DNA of 53,955 bases from Fimenecus sp051881455 (lineage in GTDB: Bacteria; Bacillota; Clostridia; Oscillospirales; Acutalibacteraceae), in the NCBI GenBank assembly GCA_051881455.1, contig JBJEPX010000034.1:1-53955 (forward strand), read 5' to 3'. Shown here one piece after another: positions 35,616 to 43,276 of the stretch. A program made the translations under genes and the position numbers. Under the pieces are notes generated by a model. It was not told the origin of the DNA, made no database searches, and saw only the letters and a program-made list of their open reading frames with translations. Within the stretch, counting starts at the first letter, position 1. Each line of letters begins with the position of its first letter.

Positions 35616-35651
35616 AAAAGCCCTTCGTTGCACAACCAACGAAGGGCTTTT
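35616..35651 (+). terminator. Terminator of the oleate hydratase gene
   Basis: 15-bp arms AAAAGCCCTTCGTTG (35616-35630) and CAACGAAGGGCTTTT (35637-35651), then CCTTTCTT. Confidence 0.9.
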
Positions 35652-35754
35652 CCTTTCTTATACTGTTTTTTGTTTTACTGCGCCCAGGTGATTTCCAAGC
35701 CGTCCGAATTTTTCTGCCGTTGTCGGTGGGAAAACCTCATTATAGAGTATTATA

Positions 35755-36291
35755 CTATATATCTTTCAACGCTTTCTTTTGAAACATTTGCAGCGCCTCG
35801 GAAAGGGGGACAATTAAAAGTCCTGCCGCAAGGTTGCCTGCCGCGTGGATTGCGTCGTAGGGCAGTCCTGCTATTATCCAGGTTATCATTCCTTTGAAAT
35901 TCAATCCGAACATAATCGCCTGAGCGGGGGCATACAGAGTGCCGAAAAGCAACCCGTGAAGCGCGCACACAACGGCATAAACGGGAACGGCAGTTCGCTT
36001 TTTCATATTTTTAGGTAACAGCATTGTAACTCCCCAAAGCACCGCCCAAATGTAAAGATACGGTATCCACCAGAGAGCGAAGCCGCAGAACAAACCGTTG
36101 AGAAATACATATACATAAATCGGAATTAACGCTTTTTTGCGGTAAACAACCGTGTAAACCATCGTCAGCATTCCCAAAAGGTGAATGTTGGGCAGTAATT
36201 CCATAAATATTTTTGAAAGATACATTATAACGCCCAGCATTGCAAATACGGTAAGCTCACCGAGGCGTTTGAGCCGTTCGTTCCGTGTCAT
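35755..36291 (-). CDS. ECF transporter S component, probably cobamide-type
   Basis: 178 residues, about five to six membrane helices, with the size and hydrophobic pattern of ECF S components (MYLSKIFMELLPNIHLLGMLTMVYTVVYRKKALIPIYVYV near the N-terminus, given as consecutive helices 1-3). The ATG overlaps the TGA of the DUF4430 gene (ATGA), and both lie under a cobalamin riboswitch, pointing to vitamin B12, cobinamide or a precursor as ligand. No ECF ATPases or T component are nearby; group II S components share an energising module encoded elsewhere. Confidence 0.75.
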   Translation of the reverse strand: MTRNERLKRLGELTVFAMLGVIMYLSKIFMELLPNIHLLGMLTMVYTVVYRKKALIPIYVYVFLNGLFCGFALWWIPYLYIWAVLWGVTMLLPKNMKKRTAVPVYAVVCALHGLLFGTLYAPAQAIMFGLNFKGMITWIIAGLPYDAIHAAGNLAAGLLIVPLSEALQMFQKKALKDI

Positions 36292-36761
36292 GCGGCGGTG
36301 GCAACAAAGGAATAAGTTTTACCGTTCTCAATTTTTGTGGAGTCAACGCCCGTTTGAGCGTAATCGCCGTCAATATAGAACGCCCAGTACATTTTGTCGG
36401 CGGTATAGTCATACTTAACGCCGTTTACCGTGTCAACCATAAGTCCGTATTCGCTTTCGGTTCCCGAAACGAGCTTGTTTTCAATCAATGCCGCGCCAAC
36501 GGTGTCAGAGTCGGTTTTAATGTCAAATACAGTCTTTCTGCCGTCCTTGTCAGTAACCTCAAAGGTGAAGGCTTTCTCACCCTGACCTATTTGTGTGGCA
36601 GTTTCTTCTGTTGAAGAGGGCTGTGTTGACTGTGCCGGTGTCGTGCTTGGTTCCTGTTCGTTTGTCTTGTTTCCGCAGGCCGCAAAGCCCAATGCCATAG
36701 CCGCAATAAGCACCAATGCGAGAACAGACAGCAGAATTTTTGAATTTAGAATTTTTTTCAT
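36288..36761 (-). CDS. DUF4430 (transcobalamin-like C-terminal domain) lipoprotein
   Basis: 157 residues from the ATG 36759-36761, which follows AAGGAGAAA. The lipoprotein signal ends GFAAC (Cys about residue 29), followed by a Thr/Ser/Pro linker (about 35-60) and a DUF4430-type domain: VTDKDGRKTVFDIKTDSDTV, YGLMVDTVNGVKYDY and MYWAFYIDGDYAQTGVDS are characteristic. This fold resembles the C-terminal domain of animal cobalamin carriers. With the riboswitch and S component it suggests a surface corrinoid-capture protein that hands ligand to the ECF transporter. Confidence 0.8.
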   Translation of the reverse strand: MKKILNSKILLSVLALVLIAAMALGFAACGNKTNEQEPSTTPAQSTQPSSTEETATQIGQGEKAFTFEVTDKDGRKTVFDIKTDSDTVGAALIENKLVSGTESEYGLMVDTVNGVKYDYTADKMYWAFYIDGDYAQTGVDSTKIENGKTYSFVATAA

Positions 36762-36799
36762 ACTGAATTTCTCCTTAAAATAATGAATTAACAAAAGGC

Positions 36800-37010
36800 T
36801 TGTCTCTATACCGGTTTACGCGGCAGCGGCAATTTCAAAATTCGGGTATTCCGACTCGTGAATTCATAATTCGCATTTTTCGCCTTCTCGGAATAAATCC
36901 AATGGCTTTCTGCTTTTTGCGGCGAAGCAGCTGAAAAACACTCTTCACATACGGCGACGGACTCGTTCGGGATTTTCACCCGATTCCCCGTGTTTCGCAC
37001 CTTTTTGTCA
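36800..37010 (-). ncRNA. Cobalamin riboswitch
   Basis: Minus-strand leader with the conserved series: GGTGCGAAACACGGGGAATC, CGGGTGAAAATCCCG, a GTCCGTCGCCGTATGTGA segment, the B12-box variant AGCCATTGG, GAGAAGGCG, and the ACGAGTCGGAATACC loop. These match the core of AdoCbl-type riboswitches in order and spacing. It lies between a good promoter and the DUF4430 gene; the 3' part holds an AACCGGTATAG-containing segment that could sequester expression signals. B12 would turn the genes off. Confidence 0.9.
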
Positions 37011-37016
37011 AAAAGA

Positions 37017-37045
37017 ATTGTATCACAAACCGAAAAACAGCGCAA
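37017..37045 (-). promoter_or_regulatory. Promoter of the B12-riboswitch operon
   Basis: Minus-strand TTGCGC (37040-37045), 17-bp spacer, TACAAT (37017-37022), directly upstream of the riboswitch. Confidence 0.75.
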
Positions 37046-37063
37046 TATTATTTGTTTTAAATC

Positions 37064-37092
37064 TTGATTTATTTTTAAAATAAGAATAAAAT
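37064..37092 (+). promoter_or_regulatory. Promoter of the lipid kinase gene
   Basis: TTGATT (37064-37069), 17-bp spacer, TAAAAT (37087-37092). A short hairpin GACCGCAAGGTC follows in the leader before the ATG. Confidence 0.6.
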
Positions 37093-37131
37093 ACTAGCCA
37101 AGGGACCGCAAGGTCGGAAAGAGGTTTTGAA

Positions 37132-38052
37132 ATGAAAAAGAAAATGCTCGTAATAATAAATCCCTGCGCAGGGCGCACAAAATCAAAGGCAGGAACCTTT
37201 GATATTGTCGATGTGCTTTCAACACTTGATTTTGATTTTGATATAAAAACCACAACAAAGAGAGGGGACGCAACGGAATTTGCCGAAAATATGGGCTTAA
37301 ATTACGATGTTATCCTTTGCTGCGGAGGCGACGGTACTCTCAACGAAACCGTGAACGGCGCGGTAAGGCTTCCCGAAAAACGCCCCATAGGATATATTCC
37401 CACAGGCTCCACAAATGACCTTGCTTCAACAATCGGCATACCGTCCGATATTCGCAGCGCCGTTCAGCTTATAGTAACAAATCAAAAGAATACATATGAT
37501 ATAGGCAATTTTAACGACCGTCATTTCTGCTATGTTGCCACCTTCGGCGTGGGAAGTGAATTTTCCTATTCCACGCCACAAAAACTGAAAAATGCTTTGG
37601 GGTATTCGGCATATATGGTAAATACATTTTTGCTTCACGGCGTAAAGCTCTTAAAAAGCATTAAACCCATACATATGAAAATCGAGTATGACGGCGGAGT
37701 TATTGAGGACGACTTTTTCTTCGGGGCAATTTCAAATTCCACCTCTGTCGGCGGACTTTTCACATATGACCGAAACGACGTTCGGTTAAACGACGGTGAA
37801 TTTGAACTTTTGCTTGTACGCAAAATCACAAGCGTGGCAAACGCCGCCAAAATGCTTCAAAGAATGCAAAAGCATGATTATAACTGCGACCAGATAATAT
37901 TTTTGCACACAAAGAATTTAAAAATACACACCGATAAGCCTGTTGAGTGGTCGTTGGACGGCGAATTCGGCGGCGCGCAAACAGATGTTGATTTTTCAAT
38001 ACTTAATAAGGGCATTGAAATCTTCTCACCGCAGAACGATTTGTTTGAATAG
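37132..38052 (+). CDS. Diacylglycerol/lipid kinase (DagK/YegS family)
   Basis: 306 residues. NPCAGRTKSKAG near the N-terminus and the nucleotide-binding GGDGTLNETVNG motif (about 64-75) with PTGSTNDLA (about 87-95) define the catalytic domain; the C-terminal beta domain ends with the usual VEWSLDGEFGG segment. It phosphorylates diacylglycerol or a related lipid alcohol at the membrane, recycling it into phospholipid synthesis. It is followed 9 bp later by a GDPD-family gene, a lipid-turnover pairing. Confidence 0.85.
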   Translation: MKKKMLVIINPCAGRTKSKAGTFDIVDVLSTLDFDFDIKTTTKRGDATEFAENMGLNYDVILCCGGDGTLNETVNGAVRLPEKRPIGYIPTGSTNDLASTIGIPSDIRSAVQLIVTNQKNTYDIGNFNDRHFCYVATFGVGSEFSYSTPQKLKNALGYSAYMVNTFLLHGVKLLKSIKPIHMKIEYDGGVIEDDFFFGAISNSTSVGGLFTYDRNDVRLNDGEFELLLVRKITSVANAAKMLQRMQKHDYNCDQIIFLHTKNLKIHTDKPVEWSLDGEFGGAQTDVDFSILNKGIEIFSPQNDLFE

Positions 38053-38061
38053 GAGCTTTTT

Positions 38062-38829
38062 ATGAAACATAAAATGGTGATTATAACAGCGGCGGCTGTA
38101 ATTGCGGCGTCGGCAGTAATCGGAGTCGGTTCATATTTTGCCGTATATGCAGTTAAGATGAATTCATATAAAAATACAAAACTTACATTGCCCGATGATT
38201 TTACCGTGACGGCGCATACGGGCTGTATGGAAACTTTGGAAAATTCTCTTGAATCCATTAAGGCGGGCGCAGAGAACGGCGCACAGATTGTGGAATTTGA
38301 TTTAAACTTTACCGCTGATGGTACGCCGGTGCTTTCTCACGATGCGCCTGCGGGCGGCGAGGTAACTCTTGACGAGGCGTTTCAATGCCTTGCCGAATTA
38401 AACACTGTGCGTGCAAATATAGATATAAAAGCTACCGACGCTCTTGAAAAAGTATATCCCCTTGCCGAAAAGCATGGAGTTCAGGACAGAATTTTCTTTA
38501 CGGGAGTAAATGAGGACGATGTGGCAAAGGTTAAGGAAAAGTGCCCTCAAATCCCTTATTATCTCAATGTTGATGTCGATAAAAAACAGGCGGGCGACAG
38601 AGAGTATGTTCAGTCCCTTGTCCAAAAGGTTAAAAATGCAGGTGCGGTGGGTATAAATTTTAATCATAAAGCCTTGACCGCGGAACTTGTGGAAATATTT
38701 CATGAGAACGGTTTATCAGTGTCGGTCTGGACAGTGCAAAAGTCGCTTGATATGTATAAATGTCTTGCCTGCTCACCCGATAATATTACTACCCGTAATC
38801 CGCAGAAACTTCGGGATATTTTACCGTAA
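38062..38829 (+). CDS. Glycerophosphodiester phosphodiesterase family protein, membrane-anchored
   Basis: 255 residues. An N-terminal membrane helix (about 5-30) precedes a GDPD TIM barrel: VTAHTGCMETLENSLESI, EFDLNFTADGTPVLSHD, FFTGVNEDD, and the C-terminal VSVWTVQKSLDMYK. The metal ligands Glu and Asp and the second catalytic His are present, but the usual HRG of the first motif is HTG, removing a conserved Arg that contacts phosphate. It may therefore have altered or no activity. Probably translated with the lipid kinase. Confidence 0.8.
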   Translation: MKHKMVIITAAAVIAASAVIGVGSYFAVYAVKMNSYKNTKLTLPDDFTVTAHTGCMETLENSLESIKAGAENGAQIVEFDLNFTADGTPVLSHDAPAGGEVTLDEAFQCLAELNTVRANIDIKATDALEKVYPLAEKHGVQDRIFFTGVNEDDVAKVKEKCPQIPYYLNVDVDKKQAGDREYVQSLVQKVKNAGAVGINFNHKALTAELVEIFHENGLSVSVWTVQKSLDMYKCLACSPDNITTRNPQKLRDILP

Positions 38830-38859
38830 AAAAATCCCCGTAAAATGTAAAAAAATGTA

Positions 38860-38888
38860 TTGACTTTTCTTGAAAATACCATTATATT
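38860..38888 (+). promoter_or_regulatory. potABCD promoter
   Basis: TTGACT (38860-38865), 17-bp spacer, TATATT (38883-38888). Confidence 0.85.
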
Positions 38889-38902
38889 TATCTCATACCA
38901 AA

Positions 38903-38953
38903 TAGGGCGGGATTTACATTTCCCGACCCAACTATATCTATCGGTTGGAAAGG
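38903..38953 (+). other. Structured leader of the pot operon
   Basis: Between promoter and potA are two adjacent hairpins: GGGCGGGA pairing with TCCCGACCC (one bulged A) and CCAAC pairing with GTTGG around an 11-base loop. The second hairpin ends just before the GGAAAGGGG ribosome binding site. I do not recognise a known riboswitch class. Confidence 0.5.
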
Positions 38954-38963
38954 GGCTGCATAA

Positions 38964-40073
38964 TTGAAAAACAATCCGATTATAATTGACCTTAAAAACA
39001 TCAGTGTAAGCTTTGACAATCAAAAAATACTCAATGACATCAACCTGTATATCCGTGACGGCGAGTTTATAACACTGCTCGGACCATCCGGATGCGGTAA
39101 AACCACAACTCTGCGAATAATTGCAGGTTTTTTACAGCAGGACAGCGGCGATGTTATTTTTGAGGGAAAAAATATCAATGGTGTTCCTGCCTACAAGCGT
39201 CAGGTGAACACCATTTTTCAGCGTTATGCACTTTTTCCTCATCTGAATGTGTATGAAAATATTGCTTTCGGGCTTCGTCTTAAAAAGATGAAAGAAAGCG
39301 AAATCAAAGAAAAGGTAAAAGAGATGCTTGCTCTTGTAAACCTTAAAGGCTTTGGGGCAAGAAATATCGATTCTCTTTCAGGCGGTCAGCAGCAGCGTGT
39401 GGCAATTGCCCGCGCATTGGCTGTTAATCCCCGCGTGGTGCTTCTGGACGAGCCTTTGGGAGCGCTTGACCTTAAACTCCGTAAGGATATGCAGGTTGAG
39501 CTTAAAAACATTCAGCAGAAATTGGGCATAACCTTTATATATGTAACCCATGACCAGGAGGAGGCTCTCTCCATGTCCGATACCGTTGTGGTAATGAACA
39601 ACGGTGAAATTCAGCAAATCGGTACTCCTCTTGATATTTACAATGAGCCGAAAAACGCTTTTGTGGCGGATTTTATCGGCGAAAGCAATATTCTGGACGG
39701 TATTATGCATGAGGATTTCTCAGTTGAATTTTCGGGTATCCGTTTTCAGTGCGTTGATAAGGGTTTTAAAAAGGACGAGCCTGTGGATGTTGTTATCCGT
39801 CCCGAGGATGTGGACGTTGTGCCTCCCGAAGAGGGTATGTTAAAGGGCACGGTTACCTCCGTCACCTTTAAGGGTGTTCACTATGAAATTATTGTGGATA
39901 TTGATAATTTCAAATGGATGATTCAAACAACAGATAAAAGCGATGTGGGCGATGAAATAGGTATTTCAATAAAGCCCGATGAAATTCATATTATGAAAAA
40001 GTCCGAGTATTCGGGACTTTACGGTGATTACAGCTCGTTCAGCGATGAGTTTGATGAGCTTTCGCAGGCATAA
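38964..40073 (+). CDS. potA: Spermidine/putrescine ABC transporter ATP-binding protein
   Basis: 369 residues from TTG behind GGAAAGGGG. Walker A GPSGCGKTTTLRI (about 40-52), signature LSGGQQQRVAIARAL, Walker B VVLLDEPLGALD and the H-loop VTHDQEEAL are intact. The C-terminal regulatory TOBE/OB region (about 240-350) is typical of PotA. First gene of potABCD. Confidence 0.95.
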   Translation: MKNNPIIIDLKNISVSFDNQKILNDINLYIRDGEFITLLGPSGCGKTTTLRIIAGFLQQDSGDVIFEGKNINGVPAYKRQVNTIFQRYALFPHLNVYENIAFGLRLKKMKESEIKEKVKEMLALVNLKGFGARNIDSLSGGQQQRVAIARALAVNPRVVLLDEPLGALDLKLRKDMQVELKNIQQKLGITFIYVTHDQEEALSMSDTVVVMNNGEIQQIGTPLDIYNEPKNAFVADFIGESNILDGIMHEDFSVEFSGIRFQCVDKGFKKDEPVDVVIRPEDVDVVPPEEGMLKGTVTSVTFKGVHYEIIVDIDNFKWMIQTTDKSDVGDEIGISIKPDEIHIMKKSEYSGLYGDYSSFSDEFDELSQA

Positions 40074-40086
40074 GGGGGGAGAGAGT

Positions 40087-40914
40087 ATGAAAAAATCCTC
40101 CCTTGCGCAAAAAATAATGAATGCACCCTATATTCTCTGGTCGGTGATTTTTATAATAGCGCCCCTGATTATGGTTATTTATTATGCCTTCACCGATGCC
40201 GAGGGCAACGCAACGCTTAACAATATTGCACAGATAGGCGACTATACCGCAACTTTTGTTCTTTCAATAAGCTACGGTGCAATTGCAACGCTTATTTGTC
40301 TTGTTATCTCATATCCCTTTGCGTATTTTCTTGCGCAAAGCAAAGCGTCATTCCAGCGTACGGCAGTTATGCTCGTAATGCTGCCTATGTGGATGAGCTT
40401 TCTTATAAGAACATATTCCTGGATAACAATTTTGGGCGAATCGGGCGTAATAAACAGATTTTTGGGTGTTTTCGGCATAGAACCCTTTCATATGCTCAAT
40501 ACAGGCGGCGCCGTAATACTGGGTATGGTTTATAACTTTTTGCCCTATATGATTTTGCCCCTTTACACTGTAATGTCCAAAATGGATAATTCCCTTGTTG
40601 AGGCGGCGCAGGATTTGGGTTGCAGTAAATTTCATTGCTTGCGCCGTGTAATATTCCCGCTTTCAGTTCCGGGAATTGCAAGCGGAGTCACAATGGTTTT
40701 CGTGCCCTCCGTAAGTACCTTCTACATTACGCAGAAGCTGGGCGGAGGTCAGATTACCTTAATCGGCGATGTTATTGAGGGGCAGTTTCAAACAGCATAC
40801 AATTATAATCTCGGCGCGGCGCTCTCGTTAGTGCTTATGGTAATGATTTTAATTTGCTTAGGGCTTCTTAATTATTTTACAGACAGCGATGATGACGGAG
40901 GTGTGCTGATATGA
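40087..40914 (+). CDS. potB: Spermidine/putrescine ABC transporter permease
   Basis: 275 residues from the ATG at 40087, which follows GGGGGGAGAG; an upstream in-frame ATG lies inside potA. It has six membrane helices, and the EAA loop VEAAQDLGCSKFHCLRRVIFP (the ATPase contact, about 187-206) is conserved. It starts 13 bp after potA and overlaps potC by 4 bp. Confidence 0.95.
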   Translation: MKKSSLAQKIMNAPYILWSVIFIIAPLIMVIYYAFTDAEGNATLNNIAQIGDYTATFVLSISYGAIATLICLVISYPFAYFLAQSKASFQRTAVMLVMLPMWMSFLIRTYSWITILGESGVINRFLGVFGIEPFHMLNTGGAVILGMVYNFLPYMILPLYTVMSKMDNSLVEAAQDLGCSKFHCLRRVIFPLSVPGIASGVTMVFVPSVSTFYITQKLGGGQITLIGDVIEGQFQTAYNYNLGAALSLVLMVMILICLGLLNYFTDSDDDGGVLI

Positions 40915-41741
40915 CAAAAACATCTCCCGTATCAAAGCTTTATATGGCGCTTGTGTTTATATTCCTATATGCGCCCATGGTTGTTATGATGGTGTTTTCC
41001 TTTAACGGAACAGAGAGCACCTATGTGTTCAGCGGATTTTCCCTGCAATGGTATGAGCGGCTGTTTCACGACAGAGCAACAATGAACGCCTTGAAAAACA
41101 CAGTAATACTTGCCGTTGTTTCGGCGGCGATTTCTACCGTAATGGGCACTCTTGCCGCCGTAGGCATAAATTCCGTTAAGAAAAAGTATATTAAATCTTC
41201 AATAATGACTGTAACAAATATCCCCATGATGAATCCCGAAATCGTAACAGGTATCTCAATGATGCTTCTGTTCGTGTTCGCAGGAACGCTTTTGGGAAGA
41301 AGAAATGTTCTGGGCTTTTCCACGATACTCATAGCCCATATAAGCTTTCAGCTTCCCTATGTAATTCTCTCCGTTCTTCCCAAGCTTCGTCAAACGGATA
41401 TGAGAATTTACGAGGCGGCGCAGGATTTGGGATGTCACCCGTTCAAGGCGTTTATGAAGGTGGTTTTCCCCGCTATTCTGCCGGGTATTGTTGCAGGCGC
41501 TATTATGGCATTTACCTTGTCTCTTGATGACTTTATCATCAGTTACTTTACAAACGGCCCGGATTTCCAAACGCTGCCCATACACATCTTTTCCATGACA
41601 AAAAAGAGAGTTAAACCGGATATGTATGCCCTTTCCACCCTTATATTTGCCGCAATTTTCATATTGCTGCTGCTTATGAATTGGGCGCAGTCAAAATCCG
41701 ATAAAAAGCAAAGGTCAAAAAAGGAGGATAAATACGAATGA
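40911..41741 (+). CDS. potC: Spermidine/putrescine ABC transporter permease
   Basis: 276 residues with six membrane helices, the EAA loop YEAAQDLGCHPFKAFMKV (about 165-182), and the family segment FTLSLDDFIISYFTNGP near the C-terminus. ATGA overlaps join it to both potB and potD. Confidence 0.95.
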   Translation: MTKTSPVSKLYMALVFIFLYAPMVVMMVFSFNGTESTYVFSGFSLQWYERLFHDRATMNALKNTVILAVVSAAISTVMGTLAAVGINSVKKKYIKSSIMTVTNIPMMNPEIVTGISMMLLFVFAGTLLGRRNVLGFSTILIAHISFQLPYVILSVLPKLRQTDMRIYEAAQDLGCHPFKAFMKVVFPAILPGIVAGAIMAFTLSLDDFIISYFTNGPDFQTLPIHIFSMTKKRVKPDMYALSTLIFAAIFILLLLMNWAQSKSDKKQRSKKEDKYE

Positions 41742-42958
41742 AAAAAGTTTTTGCCGTCCTTTTTGCCCTGCTTATTATGCTTTGTGCCGTGTGTATTCCC
41801 GTTTATGCCGAGGAGGACGACGTTTTTTCCGAAGAAACTTTGGAATACTATCAAAATCTCGGCTTGCAGGGAACAGTTCTTAATGTGTATAACTGGGGCG
41901 AGTATATAGACGATGAAAGTATGGATGTGGTTTCGGAATTTGAACGGATTACGGGCTGTAAGGTAAACTACACCACATTTGAGTCCAATGAAAATATGTA
42001 TTCCAAGCTTTCAGGCGGCGGAGTGAGCTACGATGTTATCGTTCCCTCCGATTATATGGTGGAAAGGCTTATGTCCGAGGATATGCTTGAACCGCTTGAT
42101 TACGCCAATATCCCAAACTATGAAAAGTATTTTGACAGTGAAAAATACGGCTATCTTGTTGAAAACGGCATAAGCGATTACGCCGTGATATATAATGTTG
42201 GCACTACAATACTTATATATAACACAAAGTATGTAAAAGAAAAGCCCACAAGCTGGAAAGTGCTGTGGGATGAGCAGTACAAAGGCAAGGTGCTGATGTT
42301 CAACAATCCCCGTGATGCATTTGCAATAGCTCAGTTTTTGCTGGGGCAGGATTTAAATACCGTCAGCAAAGAGGATTGGGACGATGCCGCCGAATTACTT
42401 TTGGAGCAGCGCCAAAAGGTTAAACCCGAGTATGTTATGGACGAGATTTTCATTAAGATGGAAAGCGGCGACTATGCCCTTGCCGCTTATTACGCCGGCG
42501 ATTATGAGCTTATGAAAGAAAATAATCCCGACCTTGATTTCGTTCTTCCCGAGGAGGGCGTAAATACCTTTTACGATGCCTTTTGTATTCCTCGCGGCAC
42601 ACAGAATAAAAGAGGCGCCGAGGCTTTTATCAATTTTATGATGGAGCCGGAGGTCGCCCTTGCCAATGCGGAGTATATTTATTACGCCACACCCAATAAG
42701 GCCGTTGTTGAGAACGATGAATATTCTTTGGTTGACAGCGAAGCGGTTTATCCCGAGGAGGTTGCCAATGCGCAGGAGTTCCACAACCTGCCCAATGATA
42801 CCTTGCAGTATATGAATACTCTTTGGATGAAGGTTAAGGGCGAGAATGACACATCTGGACTTTATGCGGCGTTTTTCTCTGCCATTGCCGTTGTTATTGC
42901 AATCACGGTTATCACGGTTGTGCGTAAAAAGAGAATGAAGAAGTATTATGACGTATAG
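41738..42958 (+). CDS. potD: Spermidine/putrescine-binding protein with C-terminal membrane anchor
   Basis: 406 residues. A Sec signal peptide (ending VYA, about residue 24) is followed by a PotD-type binding fold: LNVYNWGEYIDDESMDV, SYDVIVPSDYMVERL, and YATPNKAV. Gram-positive PotD is usually a lipoprotein; here no lipobox Cys follows the signal, and instead a C-terminal hydrophobic helix (about 374-396) with a Lys/Arg-rich tail (RKKRMKK) should anchor the protein. Last gene of the operon, followed by a strong terminator. Confidence 0.9.
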   Translation: MKKVFAVLFALLIMLCAVCIPVYAEEDDVFSEETLEYYQNLGLQGTVLNVYNWGEYIDDESMDVVSEFERITGCKVNYTTFESNENMYSKLSGGGVSYDVIVPSDYMVERLMSEDMLEPLDYANIPNYEKYFDSEKYGYLVENGISDYAVIYNVGTTILIYNTKYVKEKPTSWKVLWDEQYKGKVLMFNNPRDAFAIAQFLLGQDLNTVSKEDWDDAAELLLEQRQKVKPEYVMDEIFIKMESGDYALAAYYAGDYELMKENNPDLDFVLPEEGVNTFYDAFCIPRGTQNKRGAEAFINFMMEPEVALANAEYIYYATPNKAVVENDEYSLVDSEAVYPEEVANAQEFHNLPNDTLQYMNTLWMKVKGENDTSGLYAAFFSAIAVVIAITVITVVRKKRMKKYYDV

Positions 42959-42986
42959 TTTTTGATTTCTTTAATAAAAAGCAGAT

Positions 42987-43020
42987 AATCGCCGACCACA
43001 ATATATTGTGGTCGGCGATT
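42987..43020 (+). terminator. potABCD terminator containing an NrdR-box-like centre
   Basis: A perfect 34-bp palindrome (17-bp arms beginning AATCGCCGACCACAATA) followed by seven Ts. Its centre CCACAATATATTGTGG (42996-43011) matches the NrdR box at 14 of 16 positions. Confidence 0.9.
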
Positions 43021-43162
43021 TTTTTCATACAAGCGTAATTTTTATTAAGATGTCACCCGAAGCTTCGTAAAAATGTGCCAAAAACGGCTCTGTAAAGCGG
43101 CTTTTGAAAGTCAAGCATCAAAGTGACCAAAAATAACACCTATTTTTTGGATATTTTTTTCT

Positions 43163-43237
43163 CTACAATATATTGACATAATAGGAAATATACTATAAAA
43201 TGATACTCGCTTACAAAACAGACACAAGATGTTGTGT
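43163..43237 (+). promoter_or_regulatory. nrdD promoter with two NrdR-box-like sites
   Basis: Promoter TTGACA (43173-43178), 17-bp spacer, TAAAAT (43196-43201). A perfect NrdR core CAATATATTG (43166-43175) overlaps the -35. A second site ACACAAGATGTTGTGT (43222-43237) matches the consensus ACACWATATATWGTGT at 14 of 16 positions and lies about 15 bp after the predicted start point. The rest of the 42959-43276 gap holds only the upstream terminator. Confidence 0.75.
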
Positions 43238-43276
43238 GTAAAACATATGAACGAAAAAAACGGAGGATACAGCGAA

